64,000 nucleotides of DNA, taken from the NCBI GenBank assembly GCA_964035575.1, contig OZ037912.1, forward strand, positions 62,001 to 126,000, in the 5' to 3' direction. Source of the DNA: Rhynchopus sp. YZ270_cl-10. Its lineage: Eukaryota > Euglenozoa > Diplonemea > Diplonemida > Diplonemidae. A program made the translations under genes and the position numbers. Positions 29,872 to 41,110 of this stretch are shown here, one piece after another (position 1 is the stretch's first letter; each line of letters starts with the position of its first letter). The notes under the pieces are model-generated. The model saw nothing but the letters and a program-made list of their open reading frames with translations. It had not been told where the DNA came from and made no database searches.

Positions 29872-32127
29872 TCACACTTCAGCGTTCGCCACAGCATCTG
29901 GGGCAGAATTGTTTGTGGTCTGTGTGGGGTTCACGTCCTTCTTCTTCTTCAGCAGGCACACCGCCACAACAATGGCCACAATCAACACCACACCTGCCCC
30001 AACGCAGATGCCCACAATGGCGCCAGTGGCAAGCCCGCTGCTGCCACTGTCTGGTGTGGACGTGGTTGGTGCAGACGTAGTTGGTGCTGCTGTCGTAGGT
30101 GCTGTTGTCAGCGGTGTTGTTGTAGGGATAACACACACAAACACATTCCCTGTGCTCACCCTCGTGTACCCACTTGAACAGGTAAGTGGCACACACTCAC
30201 CCGCAATGAACGACATCTCGCTCACACCAACCACAGCCGGACACTGCAGGTCATCCACAGAGGCAAGCCCTGCCGACAGCACATCCCCAAGGCCCAGGTC
30301 AGACGTCTGCACCTTCTCCGAGAGGCGTGCTGCCACGTCCATTGCAGCCACGTCAAGCAGCGGCATGTCCTTCACAGACACAAACACGTTCAGCGACCCG
30401 CACTCCTCACGCACGTCCGTCACAGTCCCACCCACAAGCTCCACCACAAGCTCACCGACACGTGCACCCTTCCCAGAGCTGCCGTCGCAGGCAACGTCAA
30501 ACGTTGCGTGCACCACATCCGACACCCTCGTCTCGCTCGTCACACAGATGTGTGCACGGCGTCCGCTAGCAGCGTCAAAGGGCTTCCCGAAGCCGTCCCC
30601 ACAGGTGCAGTGTCCGTTATCCTTGCATGTTGCCGCAGTGTCGCCGTGCTGCTGGCACTGTGCATCAGAGGTGCACCACACGGCAGCAGCGCTGCTTGGC
30701 GCCTCCGTGTCTGGAATGGGTGCTACTGTCGGCACTGACGTGGGTGTTGCTGTAGGTGTTACTGTGGGCACTGCTTCCGTGGGCTCTGATGTGGGTACTG
30801 ATGTCGGCACTGCCGTCGGGCTGGCTGTGGGCACTGCTGTGGGTGTTGCTGTGGGCGCTGCTGTCGGGACGGCTGTGGGCACTGCCGTGGGTGCAAATGT
30901 GGCGCCACTGGGTAGTGCTGTGGGGACTGCTGTGGGTGTTGCTGTGGGTGCGACGGTGGGTACAGCTGTCGGCACTGCCGTGGGCACGGCTGTGGGCACG
31001 GCTGTGGGCACGGCTGTGGGCACGGCTGTGGGCACGGCTGTGGGCACGGCTGTGGGCACGGCTGTGGGCACGGCTGTGGGCACGGCTGTGGGCACGGCTG
31101 TGGGCACGGCTGTGGGCACGGCTGTGGGTGCTGACGTGGGTGCTGCTGTTGTGATTGTGGCCCCCACAGAAACGTCCAGGTTCACGACTGCTGCTCCTGT
31201 CACAGTGTGCTGCACCAGTGCATCTGTTTCGGACGTGGCCCAGATGAACTCAGCAGCATGTGTGTTGGCCATGCCTCCCCCAGCAACAAGGTGGTATGTG
31301 AACTCAGTCACCGTCTTCCCATCTGCCTCGGACACAGACACGTCACTCACCCATGCTGCAGTTCCAATGTCAACCATGCCAGCCTGCACGGCCGCGAGGC
31401 TGCGCTCGGTTGGGATCATGGCATGCACACCTGCCACACCGCTGCTCGACACGTACCCAAGCACAAGCTGCGCATCCGGCATGTGGTTGCCAACACCAAG
31501 TCCAGCAAATCCAGACACACGTGCCTCCACAGCAAGCTTCACTGTCGACTTGTCAGCAGCAAGTGTGAAGTGCAGAACAACGTCGGTGCCCACAGAGTCC
31601 TGGCACGCATAGCCAACCAAAGGCGAGGCGGTGCACGCAGGTGGTGCAGGTGCGTGCGTGTCTGGGACCACAGGTGTGTGCGTCACCGGAACGGCAGGTG
31701 TGTGCGTCACCGGAACGGCAGGTGTGTGCGTCGTGGCAGCTGCACAGGACCAGGAGAACCCATAGTACTGCGTCGTGTAGTAGTAGCACGAGCCGTACTT
31801 AGGGCAGGACGACCGTCTCTGGTACTTTGTGCTCGTCATCGTCGCTGTCACCGTCACTGACTCCACCCCAGCCACGGCCGGCACTGCAGCATCACCATTG
31901 GTGCTGTTGAGCTGTGTCTCGTCCACCCCGTTCGACGCTGTCGCCCGCCCCAACAGCGACGCATCGTTCACATTCGAGATGGTCAACACCCCGCTGCAGG
32001 GAATGCTCCAGCACTTTGACGTCGTGCGCGAGCTTCCAAGGTAGGTCGAGGGCACTGTGCCTGTGTCACCGTTCAGCTGTGTGCACCCATGCAGGGCCAG
32101 TGCAGAGACTACTATTGAGAGCAACAT
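29872..32127 (-). CDS. DOMON-domain membrane protein, copy 1 (751 aa)
   Basis: A type I surface protein. A signal peptide ([14 protein letters not shown]) begins at the chosen ATG; the open frame continues upstream, but this Met directly precedes the hydrophobic leader and an AG acceptor lies 38 bases before it. A Cys/Tyr-rich region follows ([18 protein letters not shown]), then a His-Thr-Pro-Val linker and a DOMON-like beta domain at about 175-320 ([37 protein letters not shown]). A long TAVP-repeat stalk comes next, then a Cys-rich EGF-like knot ([17 protein letters not shown]) and a second globular region. A Thr/Pro stalk leads to one TM helix ([20 protein letters not shown]) and a short tail starting [14 protein letters not shown] domains bind haem or sugars and often work in surface redox; the ligand here is unknown. 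Confidence 0.85.
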   Translation of the reverse strand: MLLSIVVSALALHGCTQLNGDTGTVPSTYLGSSRTTSKCWSIPCSGVLTISNVNDASLLGRATASNGVDETQLNSTNGDAAVPAVAGVESVTVTATMTSTKYQRRSSCPKYGSCYYYTTQYYGFSWSCAAATTHTPAVPVTHTPAVPVTHTPVVPDTHAPAPPACTASPLVGYACQDSVGTDVVLHFTLAADKSTVKLAVEARVSGFAGLGVGNHMPDAQLVLGYVSSSGVAGVHAMIPTERSLAAVQAGMVDIGTAAWVSDVSVSEADGKTVTEFTYHLVAGGGMANTHAAEFIWATSETDALVQHTVTGAAVVNLDVSVGATITTAAPTSAPTAVPTAVPTAVPTAVPTAVPTAVPTAVPTAVPTAVPTAVPTAVPTAVPTAVPTAVPTVAPTATPTAVPTALPSGATFAPTAVPTAVPTAAPTATPTAVPTASPTAVPTSVPTSEPTEAVPTVTPTATPTSVPTVAPIPDTEAPSSAAAVWCTSDAQCQQHGDTAATCKDNGHCTCGDGFGKPFDAASGRRAHICVTSETRVSDVVHATFDVACDGSSGKGARVGELVVELVGGTVTDVREECGSLNVFVSVKDMPLLDVAAMDVAARLSEKVQTSDLGLGDVLSAGLASVDDLQCPAVVGVSEMSFIAGECVPLTCSSGYTRVSTGNVFVCVIPTTTPLTTAPTTAAPTTSAPTTSTPDSGSSGLATGAIVGICVGAGVVLIVAIVVAVCLLKKKKDVNPTQTTNNSAPDAVANAEV
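30820..31140 (-). repeat. TAVP-coding minisatellite, copy 1
   Basis: The 12-base unit GGGCACGGCTGT (plus strand) encodes TAVP. It is repeated about twelve times in perfect register near 30985-31130, with diverged units on the left. This is the longest of the three alleles: copy 2 has one unit fewer and copy 3 four fewer. Confidence 0.85.
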
Positions 32128-32967
32128 TGTTGCAGTGGTTTCAAAGTTATTCAGGTGGAGAATATCTGAGTGAGGTGAGGGTGGTGTGTGGTACACTTGC
32201 ACAATAGGTGCAGACTGATGCGCGCATGGTTGTGGGGGAGAAGATGCTTTCTTTGTTGATTTTTGGAAGTATTGTTGAGTTTGAAATACATTTGCCAAAA
32301 GCATTGAATAAGAGTGGCAAGAGTGCACAAGCATGTCCCTGTCTCAAGTCTGCGAAACAGCACTGCCTCTCACAAGTGGAGGCATCTGGCTGTCTCTGTG
32401 ACTCGACAGGGAAAAGATGGCACAATTTGTTGTATTTCCAGGAGGACAGAAAAGGGGAGTGAGGGGCAAAACGCACAGTGATAATGCTGCAGGTGACAAA
32501 GAAAAGAAGAAAAATTGAAAACACGGATGTGCATCACGAGACACAACACATCCGAGAGATCACAACGCTCGAGGCAGTCAGAGTGGAAAAAACAGGGAAT
32601 CCCAAGAACACGAATCACTACGTAGCATTGATCCGTTCGTTGAGTGCAAAATGAAAAAGAAACAAAAGAAAAAGATGACTGTGCCTCTCGTGCACACACA
32701 CCTAAAAAGAATGGAAAAAAAAACACACGTCAGTGACACAGGTCATTGTGTCGGCTTTGTGTCTTAACAAACAAAAATATTGATTAAAAGGTGGTCAGAA
32801 CAATGAGAAATTCAGATTAGAACTCTCGCATGGCAGGACTATGTACTCTACTGATGTGTGGAATAAGGAAGCCCTAACGTGGGCTCACGTGGGCACGTTG
32901 CAAGAAGGCAACGGGACACTACAGCTAATGGATACGGGTGATGCGGCTTTCACCTTGGTCGGTGTGC

Positions 32968-35211
32968 TCACACTTCAGCGTTCGCCACAGCATCTGGGGC
33001 AGAATTGTTTGTGGTCTGTGTGGGGTTCACGTCCTTCTTCTTCTTCAGCAGGCACACCGCCACAACAATGGCCACAATCAACACCACACCTGCCCCAACG
33101 CAGATGCCCACAATGGCGCCAGTGGCAAGCCCGCTGCTGCCACTGTCTGGTGTGGACGTGGTTGGTGCAGACGTAGTTGGTGCTGCTGTCGTAGGTGCTG
33201 TTGTCAGCGGTGTTGTTGTAGGGATAACACACACAAACACATTCCCTGTGCTCACCCTCGTGTACCCACTTGAACAGGTAAGTGGCACACACTCACCCGC
33301 AATGAACGACATCTCGCTCACACCAACCACAGCCGGACACTGCAGGTCATCCACAGAGGCAAGCCCTGCCGACAGCACATCCCCAAGGCCCAGGTCAGAC
33401 GTCTGCACCTTCTCCGAGAGGCGTGCTGCCACGTCCATTGCAGCCACGTCAAGCAGCGGCATGTCCTTCACAGACACAAACACGTTCAGCGACCCGCACT
33501 CCTCACGCACGTCCGTCACAGTCCCACCCACAAGCTCCACCACAAGCTCACCGACACGTGCACCCTTCCCAGAGCTGCCGTCGCAGGCAACGTCAAACGT
33601 TGCGTGCACCACATCCGACACCCTCGTCTCGCTCGTCACACAGATGTGTGCACGGCGTCCGCTAGCAGCGTCAAAGGGCTTCCCGAAGCCGTCCCCACAG
33701 GTGCAGTGTCCGTTATCCTTGCATGTTGCCGCAGTGTCGCCGTGCTGCTGGCACTGTGCATCAGAGGTGCACCACACGGCAGCAGCGCTGCTTGGCGCCT
33801 CCGTGTCTGGAATGGGTGCTACTGTCGGCACTGACGTGGGTGTTGCTGTAGGTGTTACTGTGGGCACTGCTTCCGTGGGCTCTGATGTGGGTACTGATGT
33901 CGGCACTGCCGTCGGGCTGGCTGTGGGCACTGCTGTGGGTGTTGCTGTGGGCGCTGCTGTCGGGACGGCTGTGGGCACTGCCGTGGGTGCAAATGTGGCG
34001 CCACTGGGTAGTGCTGTGGGGACTGCTGTGGGTGTTGCTGTGGGTGCGACGGTGGGTACAGCTGTCGGCACTGCCGTGGGCACGGCTGTGGGCACGGCTG
34101 TGGGCACGGCTGTGGGCACGGCTGTGGGCACGGCTGTGGGCACGGCTGTGGGCACGGCTGTGGGCACGGCTGTGGGCACGGCTGTGGGCACGGCTGTGGG
34201 CACGGCTGTGGGTGCTGACGTGGGTGCTGCTGTTGTGATTGTGGCCCCCACAGAAACGTCCAGGTTCACGACTGCTGCTCCTGTCACAGTGTGCTGCACC
34301 AGTGCATCTGTTTCGGACGTGGCCCAGATGAACTCAGCAGCATGTGTGTTGGCCATGCCTCCCCCAGCAACAAGGTGGTATGTGAACTCAGTCACCGTCT
34401 TCCCATCTGCCTCGGACACAGACACGTCACTCACCCATGCTGCAGTTCCAATGTCAACCATGCCAGCCTGCACGGCCGCGAGGCTGCGCTCGGTTGGGAT
34501 CATGGCATGCACACCTGCCACACCGCTGCTCGACACGTACCCAAGCACAAGCTGCGCATCCGGCATGTGGTTGCCAACACCAAGTCCAGCAAATCCAGAC
34601 ACACGTGCCTCCACAGCAAGCTTCACTGTCGACTTGTCAGCAGCAAGTGTGAAGTGCAGAACAACGTCGGTGCCCACAGAGTCCTGGCACGCATAGCCAA
34701 CCAAAGGCGAGGCGGTGCACGCAGGTGGTGCAGGTGCGTGCGTGTCTGGGACCACAGGTGTGTGCGTCACCGGAACGGCAGGTGTGTGCGTCACCGGAAC
34801 GGCAGGTGTGTGCGTCGTGGCAGCTGCACAGGACCAGGAGAACCCATAGTACTGCGTCGTGTAGTAGTAGCACGAGCCGTACTTAGGGCAGGACGACCGT
34901 CTCTGGTACTTTGTGCTCGTCATCGTCGCTGTCACCGTCACTGACTCCACCCCAGCCACGGCCGGCACTGCAGCATCACCATTGGTGCTGTTGAGCTGTG
35001 TCTCGTCCACCCCGTTCGACGCTGTCGCCCGCCCCAACAGCGACGCATCGTTCACATTCGAGATGGTCAACACCCCGCTGCAGGGAATGCTCCAGCACTT
35101 TGACGTCGTGCGCGAGCTTCCAAGGTAGGTCGAGGGCACTGTGCCTGTGTCACCGTTCAGCTGTGTGCACCCATGCAGGGCCAGTGCAGAGACTACTATT
35201 GAGAGCAACAT
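32968..35211 (-). CDS. DOMON-domain membrane protein, copy 2 (747 aa)
   Basis: Same domain order and, as far as read, the same residues as copy 1 outside the TAVP stalk, which is one 4-residue unit shorter. Start codon and leader are identical in context to copy 1: signal peptide Met, with AG 38 bases upstream. It lies 840 bp upstream of the copy 1 start in the same orientation, so all three could be read in one polycistronic transcript and separated by trans-splicing. Confidence 0.85.
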   Translation of the reverse strand: MLLSIVVSALALHGCTQLNGDTGTVPSTYLGSSRTTSKCWSIPCSGVLTISNVNDASLLGRATASNGVDETQLNSTNGDAAVPAVAGVESVTVTATMTSTKYQRRSSCPKYGSCYYYTTQYYGFSWSCAAATTHTPAVPVTHTPAVPVTHTPVVPDTHAPAPPACTASPLVGYACQDSVGTDVVLHFTLAADKSTVKLAVEARVSGFAGLGVGNHMPDAQLVLGYVSSSGVAGVHAMIPTERSLAAVQAGMVDIGTAAWVSDVSVSEADGKTVTEFTYHLVAGGGMANTHAAEFIWATSETDALVQHTVTGAAVVNLDVSVGATITTAAPTSAPTAVPTAVPTAVPTAVPTAVPTAVPTAVPTAVPTAVPTAVPTAVPTAVPTAVPTVAPTATPTAVPTALPSGATFAPTAVPTAVPTAAPTATPTAVPTASPTAVPTSVPTSEPTEAVPTVTPTATPTSVPTVAPIPDTEAPSSAAAVWCTSDAQCQQHGDTAATCKDNGHCTCGDGFGKPFDAASGRRAHICVTSETRVSDVVHATFDVACDGSSGKGARVGELVVELVGGTVTDVREECGSLNVFVSVKDMPLLDVAAMDVAARLSEKVQTSDLGLGDVLSAGLASVDDLQCPAVVGVSEMSFIAGECVPLTCSSGYTRVSTGNVFVCVIPTTTPLTTAPTTAAPTTSAPTTSTPDSGSSGLATGAIVGICVGAGVVLIVAIVVAVCLLKKKKDVNPTQTTNNSAPDAVANAEV

Positions 35212-36051
35212 TGTTGCAGTGGTTTCAAAGTTATTCAGGTGGAGAATATCTGAGTGAGGTGAGGGTGGTGTGTGGTACACTTGCACAATAGGTGCAGACT
35301 GATGCGCGCATGGTTGTGGGGGAGAAGATGCTTTCTTTGTTGATTTTTGGAAGTATTGTTGAGTTTGAAATACATTTGCCAAAAGCATTGAATAAGAGTG
35401 GCAAGAGTGCACAAGCATGTCCCTGTCTCAAGTCTGCGAAACAGCACTGCCTCTCACAAGTGGAGGCATCTGGCTGTCTCTGTGACTCGACAGGGAAAAG
35501 ATGGCACAATTTGTTGTATTTCCAGGAGGACAGAAAAGGGGAGTGAGGGGCAAAACGCACAGTGATAATGCTGCAGGTGACAAAGAAAAGAAGAAAAATT
35601 GAAAACACGGATGTGCATCACGAGACACAACACATCCGAGAGATCACAACGCTCGAGGCAGTCAGAGTGGAAAAAACAGGGAATCCCAAGAACACGAATC
35701 ACTACGTAGCATTGATCCGTTCGTTGAGTGCAAAATGAAAAAGAAACAAAAGAAAAAGATGACTGTGCCTCTCGTGCACACACACCTAAAAAGAATGGAA
35801 AAAAAAACACACGTCAGTGACACAGGTCATTGTGTCGGCTTTGTGTCTTAACAAACAAAAATATTGATTAAAAGGTGGTCAGAACAATGAGAAATTCAGA
35901 TTAGAACTCTCGCATGGCAGGACTATGTACTCTACTGATGTGTGGAATAAGGAAGCCCTAACGTGGGCTCACGTGGGCACGTTGCAAGAAGGCAACGGGA
36001 CACTACAGCTAATGGATACGGGTGATGCGGCTTTCACCTTGGTCGGTGTGC

Positions 36052-38259
36052 TCACACTTCAGCGTTCGCCACAGCATCTGGGGCAGAATTGTTTGTGGTC
36101 TGTGTGGGGTTCACGTCCTTCTTCTTCTTCAGCAGGCACACCGCCACAACAATGGCCACAATCAACACCACACCTGCCCCAACGCAGATGCCCACAATGG
36201 CGCCAGTGGCAAGCCCGCTGCTGCCACTGTCTGGTGTGGACGTGGTTGGTGCAGACGTAGTTGGTGCTGCTGTCGTAGGTGCTGTTGTCAGCGGTGTTGT
36301 TGTAGGGATAACACACACAAACACATTCCCTGTGCTCACCCTCGTGTACCCACTTGAACAGGTAAGTGGCACACACTCACCCGCAATGAACGACATCTCG
36401 CTCACACCAACCACAGCCGGACACTGCAGGTCATCCACAGAGGCAAGCCCTGCCGACAGCACATCCCCAAGGCCCAGGTCAGACGTCTGCACCTTCTCCG
36501 AGAGGCGTGCTGCCACGTCCATTGCAGCCACGTCAAGCAGCGGCATGTCCTTCACAGACACAAACACGTTCAGCGACCCGCACTCCTCACGCACGTCCGT
36601 CACAGTCCCACCCACAAGCTCCACCACAAGCTCACCGACACGTGCACCCTTCCCAGAGCTGCCGTCGCAGGCAACGTCAAACGTTGCGTGCACCACATCC
36701 GACACCCTCGTCTCGCTCGTCACACAGATGTGTGCACGGCGTCCGCTAGCAGCGTCAAAGGGCTTCCCGAAGCCGTCCCCACAGGTGCAGTGTCCGTTAT
36801 CCTTGCATGTTGCCGCAGTGTCGCCGTGCTGCTGGCACTGTGCATCAGAGGTGCACCACACGGCAGCAGCGCTGCTTGGCGCCTCCGTGTCTGGAATGGG
36901 TGCTACTGTCGGCACTGACGTGGGTGTTGCTGTAGGTGTTACTGTGGGCACTGCTTCCGTGGGCTCTGATGTGGGTACTGATGTCGGCACTGCCGTCGGG
37001 CTGGCTGTGGGCACTGCTGTGGGTGTTGCTGTGGGCGCTGCTGTCGGGACGGCTGTGGGCACTGCCGTGGGTGCAAATGTGGCGCCACTGGGTAGTGCTG
37101 TGGGGACTGCTGTGGGTGTTGCTGTGGGTGCGACGGTGGGTACAGCTGTCGGCACTGCCGTGGGCACGGCTGTGGGCACGGCTGTGGGCACGGCTGTGGG
37201 CACGGCTGTGGGCACGGCTGTGGGCACGGCTGTGGGCACGGCTGTGGGCACGGCTGTGGGTGCTGACGTGGGTGCTGCTGTTGTGATTGTGGCCCCCACA
37301 GAAACGTCCAGGTTCACGACTGCTGCTCCTGTCACAGTGTGCTGCACCAGTGCATCTGTTTCGGACGTGGCCCAGATGAACTCAGCAGCATGTGTGTTGG
37401 CCATGCCTCCCCCAGCAACAAGGTGGTATGTGAACTCAGTCACCGTCTTCCCATCTGCCTCGGACACAGACACGTCACTCACCCATGCTGCAGTTCCAAT
37501 GTCAACCATGCCAGCCTGCACGGCCGCGAGGCTGCGCTCGGTTGGGATCATGGCATGCACACCTGCCACACCGCTGCTCGACACGTACCCAAGCACAAGC
37601 TGCGCATCCGGCATGTGGTTGCCAACACCAAGTCCAGCAAATCCAGACACACGTGCCTCCACAGCAAGCTTCACTGTCGACTTGTCAGCAGCAAGTGTGA
37701 AGTGCAGAACAACGTCGGTGCCCACAGAGTCCTGGCACGCATAGCCAACCAAAGGCGAGGCGGTGCACGCAGGTGGTGCAGGTGCGTGCGTGTCTGGGAC
37801 CACAGGTGTGTGCGTCACCGGAACGGCAGGTGTGTGCGTCACCGGAACGGCAGGTGTGTGCGTCGTGGCAGCTGCACAGGACCAGGAGAACCCATAGTAC
37901 TGCGTCGTGTAGTAGTAGCACGAGCCGTACTTAGGGCAGGACGACCGTCTCTGGTACTTTGTGCTCGTCATCGTCGCTGTCACCGTCACTGACTCCACCC
38001 CAGCCACGGCCGGCACTGCAGCATCACCATTGGTGCTGTTGAGCTGTGTCTCGTCCACCCCGTTCGACGCTGTCGCCCGCCCCAACAGCGACGCATCGTT
38101 CACATTCGAGATGGTCAACACCCCGCTGCAGGGAATGCTCCAGCACTTTGACGTCGTGCGCGAGCTTCCAAGGTAGGTCGAGGGCACTGTGCCTGTGTCA
38201 CCGTTCAGCTGTGTGCACCCATGCAGGGCCAGTGCAGAGACTACTATTGAGAGCAACAT
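36052..38259 (-). CDS. DOMON-domain membrane protein, copy 3 (735 aa)
   Basis: The first copy in transcription order and the shortest, with four TAVP units fewer than copy 1. Signal peptide, DOMON region, EGF-like knot and C-terminal TM helix are unchanged. Its upstream sequence matches the other units to 38345 and then becomes unique. The leader including the ctcactcag acceptor is therefore inside the duplicated unit, and each copy carries its own processing signal. Confidence 0.85.
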   Translation of the reverse strand: MLLSIVVSALALHGCTQLNGDTGTVPSTYLGSSRTTSKCWSIPCSGVLTISNVNDASLLGRATASNGVDETQLNSTNGDAAVPAVAGVESVTVTATMTSTKYQRRSSCPKYGSCYYYTTQYYGFSWSCAAATTHTPAVPVTHTPAVPVTHTPVVPDTHAPAPPACTASPLVGYACQDSVGTDVVLHFTLAADKSTVKLAVEARVSGFAGLGVGNHMPDAQLVLGYVSSSGVAGVHAMIPTERSLAAVQAGMVDIGTAAWVSDVSVSEADGKTVTEFTYHLVAGGGMANTHAAEFIWATSETDALVQHTVTGAAVVNLDVSVGATITTAAPTSAPTAVPTAVPTAVPTAVPTAVPTAVPTAVPTAVPTAVPTAVPTVAPTATPTAVPTALPSGATFAPTAVPTAVPTAAPTATPTAVPTASPTAVPTSVPTSEPTEAVPTVTPTATPTSVPTVAPIPDTEAPSSAAAVWCTSDAQCQQHGDTAATCKDNGHCTCGDGFGKPFDAASGRRAHICVTSETRVSDVVHATFDVACDGSSGKGARVGELVVELVGGTVTDVREECGSLNVFVSVKDMPLLDVAAMDVAARLSEKVQTSDLGLGDVLSAGLASVDDLQCPAVVGVSEMSFIAGECVPLTCSSGYTRVSTGNVFVCVIPTTTPLTTAPTTAAPTTSAPTTSTPDSGSSGLATGAIVGICVGAGVVLIVAIVVAVCLLKKKKDVNPTQTTNNSAPDAVANAEV

Positions 38260-38345
38260 TGTTGCAGTGGTTTCAAAGTTATTCAGGTGGAGAATATCTG
38301 AGTGAGGTGAGGGTGGTGTGTGGTACACTTGCACAATAGGTGCAG

Positions 38346-39334
38346 GAAGACGACAGCATCTTTATTTTTTAAAACAAAGGATGGTTTTGGTTTTTGTTTT
38401 TTTTTGTTTTCCGTTTTGTTTGCGTTGACAAAAAAAAGGTGGGGCGGGGAAGGAGAACATCATAACCGTATGCAAGCAACAGTGTCACACCTACAGGATA
38501 GAGTGCTGATGCAAGAACCGCACATCCAGAGGGTCGTGGCGAGGTGAGATTTTACTTTTATTTTTTTTTTTGTTTCAAAAGAAATGCCAAGCTATGGTAC
38601 GTCACCTGTGTGATCACCACGCTTGTGTTAGTTCCTCTTCAACAAAGTCATAATCATAATATCACCCCGTTTGACATGTCTTCCGGAGTTCAGTGTCAAG
38701 CGAGCGAGTTTCAGTGTTGCATTTACTTATTTTTGCTCTTCTTTTTCTTTTCTTTTTTTTGAAACTTTGGCAGTATTAGTCCTACTTGGACCACCCCTGG
38801 GAAAATTCTAAGGCAGTCCAAATATGACCAGCGAATGGCAAGTCACCCTAAGGTGTGGCCGCTCTTCTTAGACAGTCTTTCACTATCCCCTCTTTTTTAG
38901 TTTTTTTTTTTTTGTACCTCCCTTTTTTTTCCTTCCTCGGACGTTTGTTTGGTTTATTCTGCTTGTTTGTTTTTTTTGAAAGTCCTCGTTGCATTAATGC
39001 ATGCATTAGTTTCTATTGTTTGTTTTGCTTTTTTTTTTTTTTGTTGTTTTTGCCTTTTTCGTGCTATATTTTGAGGGCAATTCTTTACGTTCCTCTTTTC
39101 TCCGTACCTTTTTTTTTGAGTACATACCTGGGGTAATACACCTCTTCTTCGCACTCCCACATCACACAACACACATCTCCACTGTTACCACTATTCAGAC
39201 CAATCTTCGCTATGGTTAGCAAATATTTTTTCCACCCGCTTTTTGTACCTCATTGATTTTCTCCTTCCCTTCATAGTTCAGATTTTCTCCCCCTTTTTTA
39301 ATAATTTTTTACGTTTTTTTCCCCCCACCTCACC
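38346..39334. other. Intergenic between HisRS and the DOMON array
   Basis: T-rich on the plus strand, with several pyrimidine tracts (38740-39120). No gene seen. A short segment at 38760-38800 (ACTTTGGCAGTATTAGTCC) faintly resembles the 245-300 repeat. Confidence 0.5.
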
Positions 39335-40963
39335 TCATTTCCCACCTGTCGCCTTTTTAAGCATGTCTGCAACAGACATTTCCACTCCTGCTGTGTCTTC
39401 AGCATCGTATAAGTCTTTGACCTTGACGTTGCCTGCCTCCCATTCGCGCGGTGCAACGAGAACCGCGAACTTCGCACCACGACGGTCCGCATAGGAGAAG
39501 GCTTGCCCAGGCTTGCGCTTCTTCTCAAGAATCATATCACACGGCACCCCTGCGTCGCGGAGCTGCGACAGCACACCCACCGACTCCGCCCGCATCTTCT
39601 CATCAAACGGGATGACGATGTACTCCACTGTCCCCTTCAGGTCCGGAAGCAGACCCTTATCCTTCAAAAGTTCGATGATGACACAGTCGCCAAACCCGAA
39701 CCCTGCGGCAGGGATTGTTTGGGTGTGCCCGAAGGTCTTCATGAGGGAGTCGTAGCGGCCGCCGCCACAGATTGCGCGGAGGTTGCCTGCACGGTCGAAA
39801 CATTCGAAGACGACGCCTGTGTAGTACGCGAGACCTCGGACGACGGAGGCATCGAGCTGCACCCAGGTCGCAATGCCGTAGCTTTCGCAGAGGGAAAAGA
39901 GCTGGTCCAGCTCCTTGGCAACTTCGCTGTCTTCGCCTGCAACCCGGCGTACCCCAGCCATATCGGTGATGCTCAAAGAGTCAAGAGTAGTCTGGATGAC
40001 ATCCTCCCCAAGTCCCTGCTCCTGAAGCATCTCAACAATCTCGCACCGTTCCTTCTTGTCGACCTTGTCGATAATAATGCAAACCGGCTGGAATTTTTCG
40101 TCCGGAACCCCCGCATTTTTGAGAACCTGTTGTAAAAGCTTTCTGCTGTTGATTTTGATGCCGACGTCTTTGTCGGTGAGACCTACCCCTGCAAGGAAGC
40201 GTACTACCGCTGAGAGGAGCTCAGCCTCGGCGGTGACAGAGGGGATGCCCCAGATGTCCATATTCCATTGGAAGTGCTCGCGACGGCGGCCACGAACGAT
40301 GGCTTCGTTTCTCCAGCATTGTGGGATCGAAAACCATTTGATCGGGAGCACCAAAGACTGGCCACGTTGCATGATAAGACGGGCCAGGGTAGGGGTCATT
40401 TCGGGGCGCATCGCAACTCTGTGACCCTCCTTTGTGGAGAAGTTGAACATTTGTTCCAGGATTTCTTCTCCAGCCTTTGCGTCACCTTTGCCAGCCTTCA
40501 CGACATAAAGATTCTCTGGCTCAAGAATCGGGGCGTCGTACTCCTCAAACCCATACTCCAAAGCAATGCTACGAAACTGTGAAAACAGCCAATCCCTCAG
40601 ACGGAAGTCCTCTGGTGGAAAGTCCCTGCAGCCCTGTTCCGGTTGTGTGTCAATGAGTGCTGCCTTTTTGGGCTTTTTCGCCTTTTTTTCTTTTTTTGGT
40701 TTTGCCCCAGCCTCCGCCGCAGCAGCCAGCTCGGCAGCCTCAATCTCGGCGTCCACAGCGTCAAGACCCTGCAATGCCGCTTCCTTTTCCTTCAGCGCTG
40801 CCTGCAAGGATGTGATGTGCTCCTCAAGTGTGCGCTTCGCACGTTGCTCCTCCGTTAGCGCATCCGCCTTTGCTCCACTGCACGTAGCGCACACCTTGTT
40901 GTCACCCTCAGATGCTTTGAACTCACATCCAGCCTCACAGATCAGAGGCGCCTTCTTACCCAT
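39335..40963 (-). CDS. HARS: Histidyl-tRNA synthetase
   Basis: Cytosolic-type class II histidine-tRNA ligase of 542 residues in a single exon; it charges tRNA-His using ATP. The catalytic core starts at about residue 110 (CRDFPPEDFRLRDWLF). Motif 2 is in PQCWRNEAIVRGRRREHFQW and the histidine signature appears as VVRGLAYYTG (usually RGLDYYTG), followed by ICGGGRYDSL. The C-terminal anticodon-binding domain runs from about residue 445 (VIPFDEKMRAESVGVL). The first 100 residues are an extension: a four-Cys zinc-ribbon-like start (CEAGC...CATC), a helical LEEHITSLQAALKEKEAALQ segment that may be a WHEP-like hairpin, and a Lys-rich linker (KPKKEKKAKKPKK). The start is supported by a ccctttgcag acceptor 19 bases upstream. 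Confidence 0.95.
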   Translation of the reverse strand: MGKKAPLICEAGCEFKASEGDNKVCATCSGAKADALTEEQRAKRTLEEHITSLQAALKEKEAALQGLDAVDAEIEAAELAAAAEAGAKPKKEKKAKKPKKAALIDTQPEQGCRDFPPEDFRLRDWLFSQFRSIALEYGFEEYDAPILEPENLYVVKAGKGDAKAGEEILEQMFNFSTKEGHRVAMRPEMTPTLARLIMQRGQSLVLPIKWFSIPQCWRNEAIVRGRRREHFQWNMDIWGIPSVTAEAELLSAVVRFLAGVGLTDKDVGIKINSRKLLQQVLKNAGVPDEKFQPVCIIIDKVDKKERCEIVEMLQEQGLGEDVIQTTLDSLSITDMAGVRRVAGEDSEVAKELDQLFSLCESYGIATWVQLDASVVRGLAYYTGVVFECFDRAGNLRAICGGGRYDSLMKTFGHTQTIPAAGFGFGDCVIIELLKDKGLLPDLKGTVEYIVIPFDEKMRAESVGVLSQLRDAGVPCDMILEKKRKPGQAFSYADRRGAKFAVLVAPREWEAGNVKVKDLYDAEDTAGVEMSVADMLKKATGGK

Positions 40964-41029
40964 TCTATGGTTTGTTTTATGTCTGCAAAGGGGTGGTAGG
41001 GAGGGGAAAGGGTTTGAGGGGGAAATCAG

Positions 41030-41095
41030 GTTGATTTGAGATACAAAGCCCTCTACTCTGAACAGTGTACCTTTTGGTATGACCGGCTGTACCGG
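41030..41095 (+). repeat. Left half of an interrupted dispersed repeat
   Basis: GATTTGAGATACAAAGCCCT, GAACAGTGTACC and ATGACCGG match the first half of the continuous copy at 48620-48735. The second half reappears at 45718-45778. The intervening 4.6 kb is therefore inserted DNA. Confidence 0.6.
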
Positions 41096-41110
41096 GGGGG
41101 GGGGGGGGGG

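Larger units (their letters stand above)
29128..38345. repeat. Three tandem 3.1-kb units, each with a DOMON gene
   Basis: Unit length is 3,096 bp (first to second) and 3,084 bp (second to third). Gene, leader and spacer are all repeated. The internal junction word (gatgcgcgcatggttgtggg) is identical between units 1/2 and 2/3. The leftmost spacer copy at 29128 differs at a few bases (for example tatcg for tattg), marking the outer edge; the right edge is at about 38345, where unique sequence begins. Within the array the only visible coding differences are in the number of 12-base VNTR units, so the array is very young or is being homogenised. Confidence 0.93.

Noticed and set aside
29909-31612. 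567-codon plus-strand frame rich in VGTAVGTA over DOMON copy 1, and the same over copies 2 and 3
   Set aside because: It is the antisense shadow of the minus-strand DOMON gene, whose product has a signal peptide, a recognisable domain and a TM helix.
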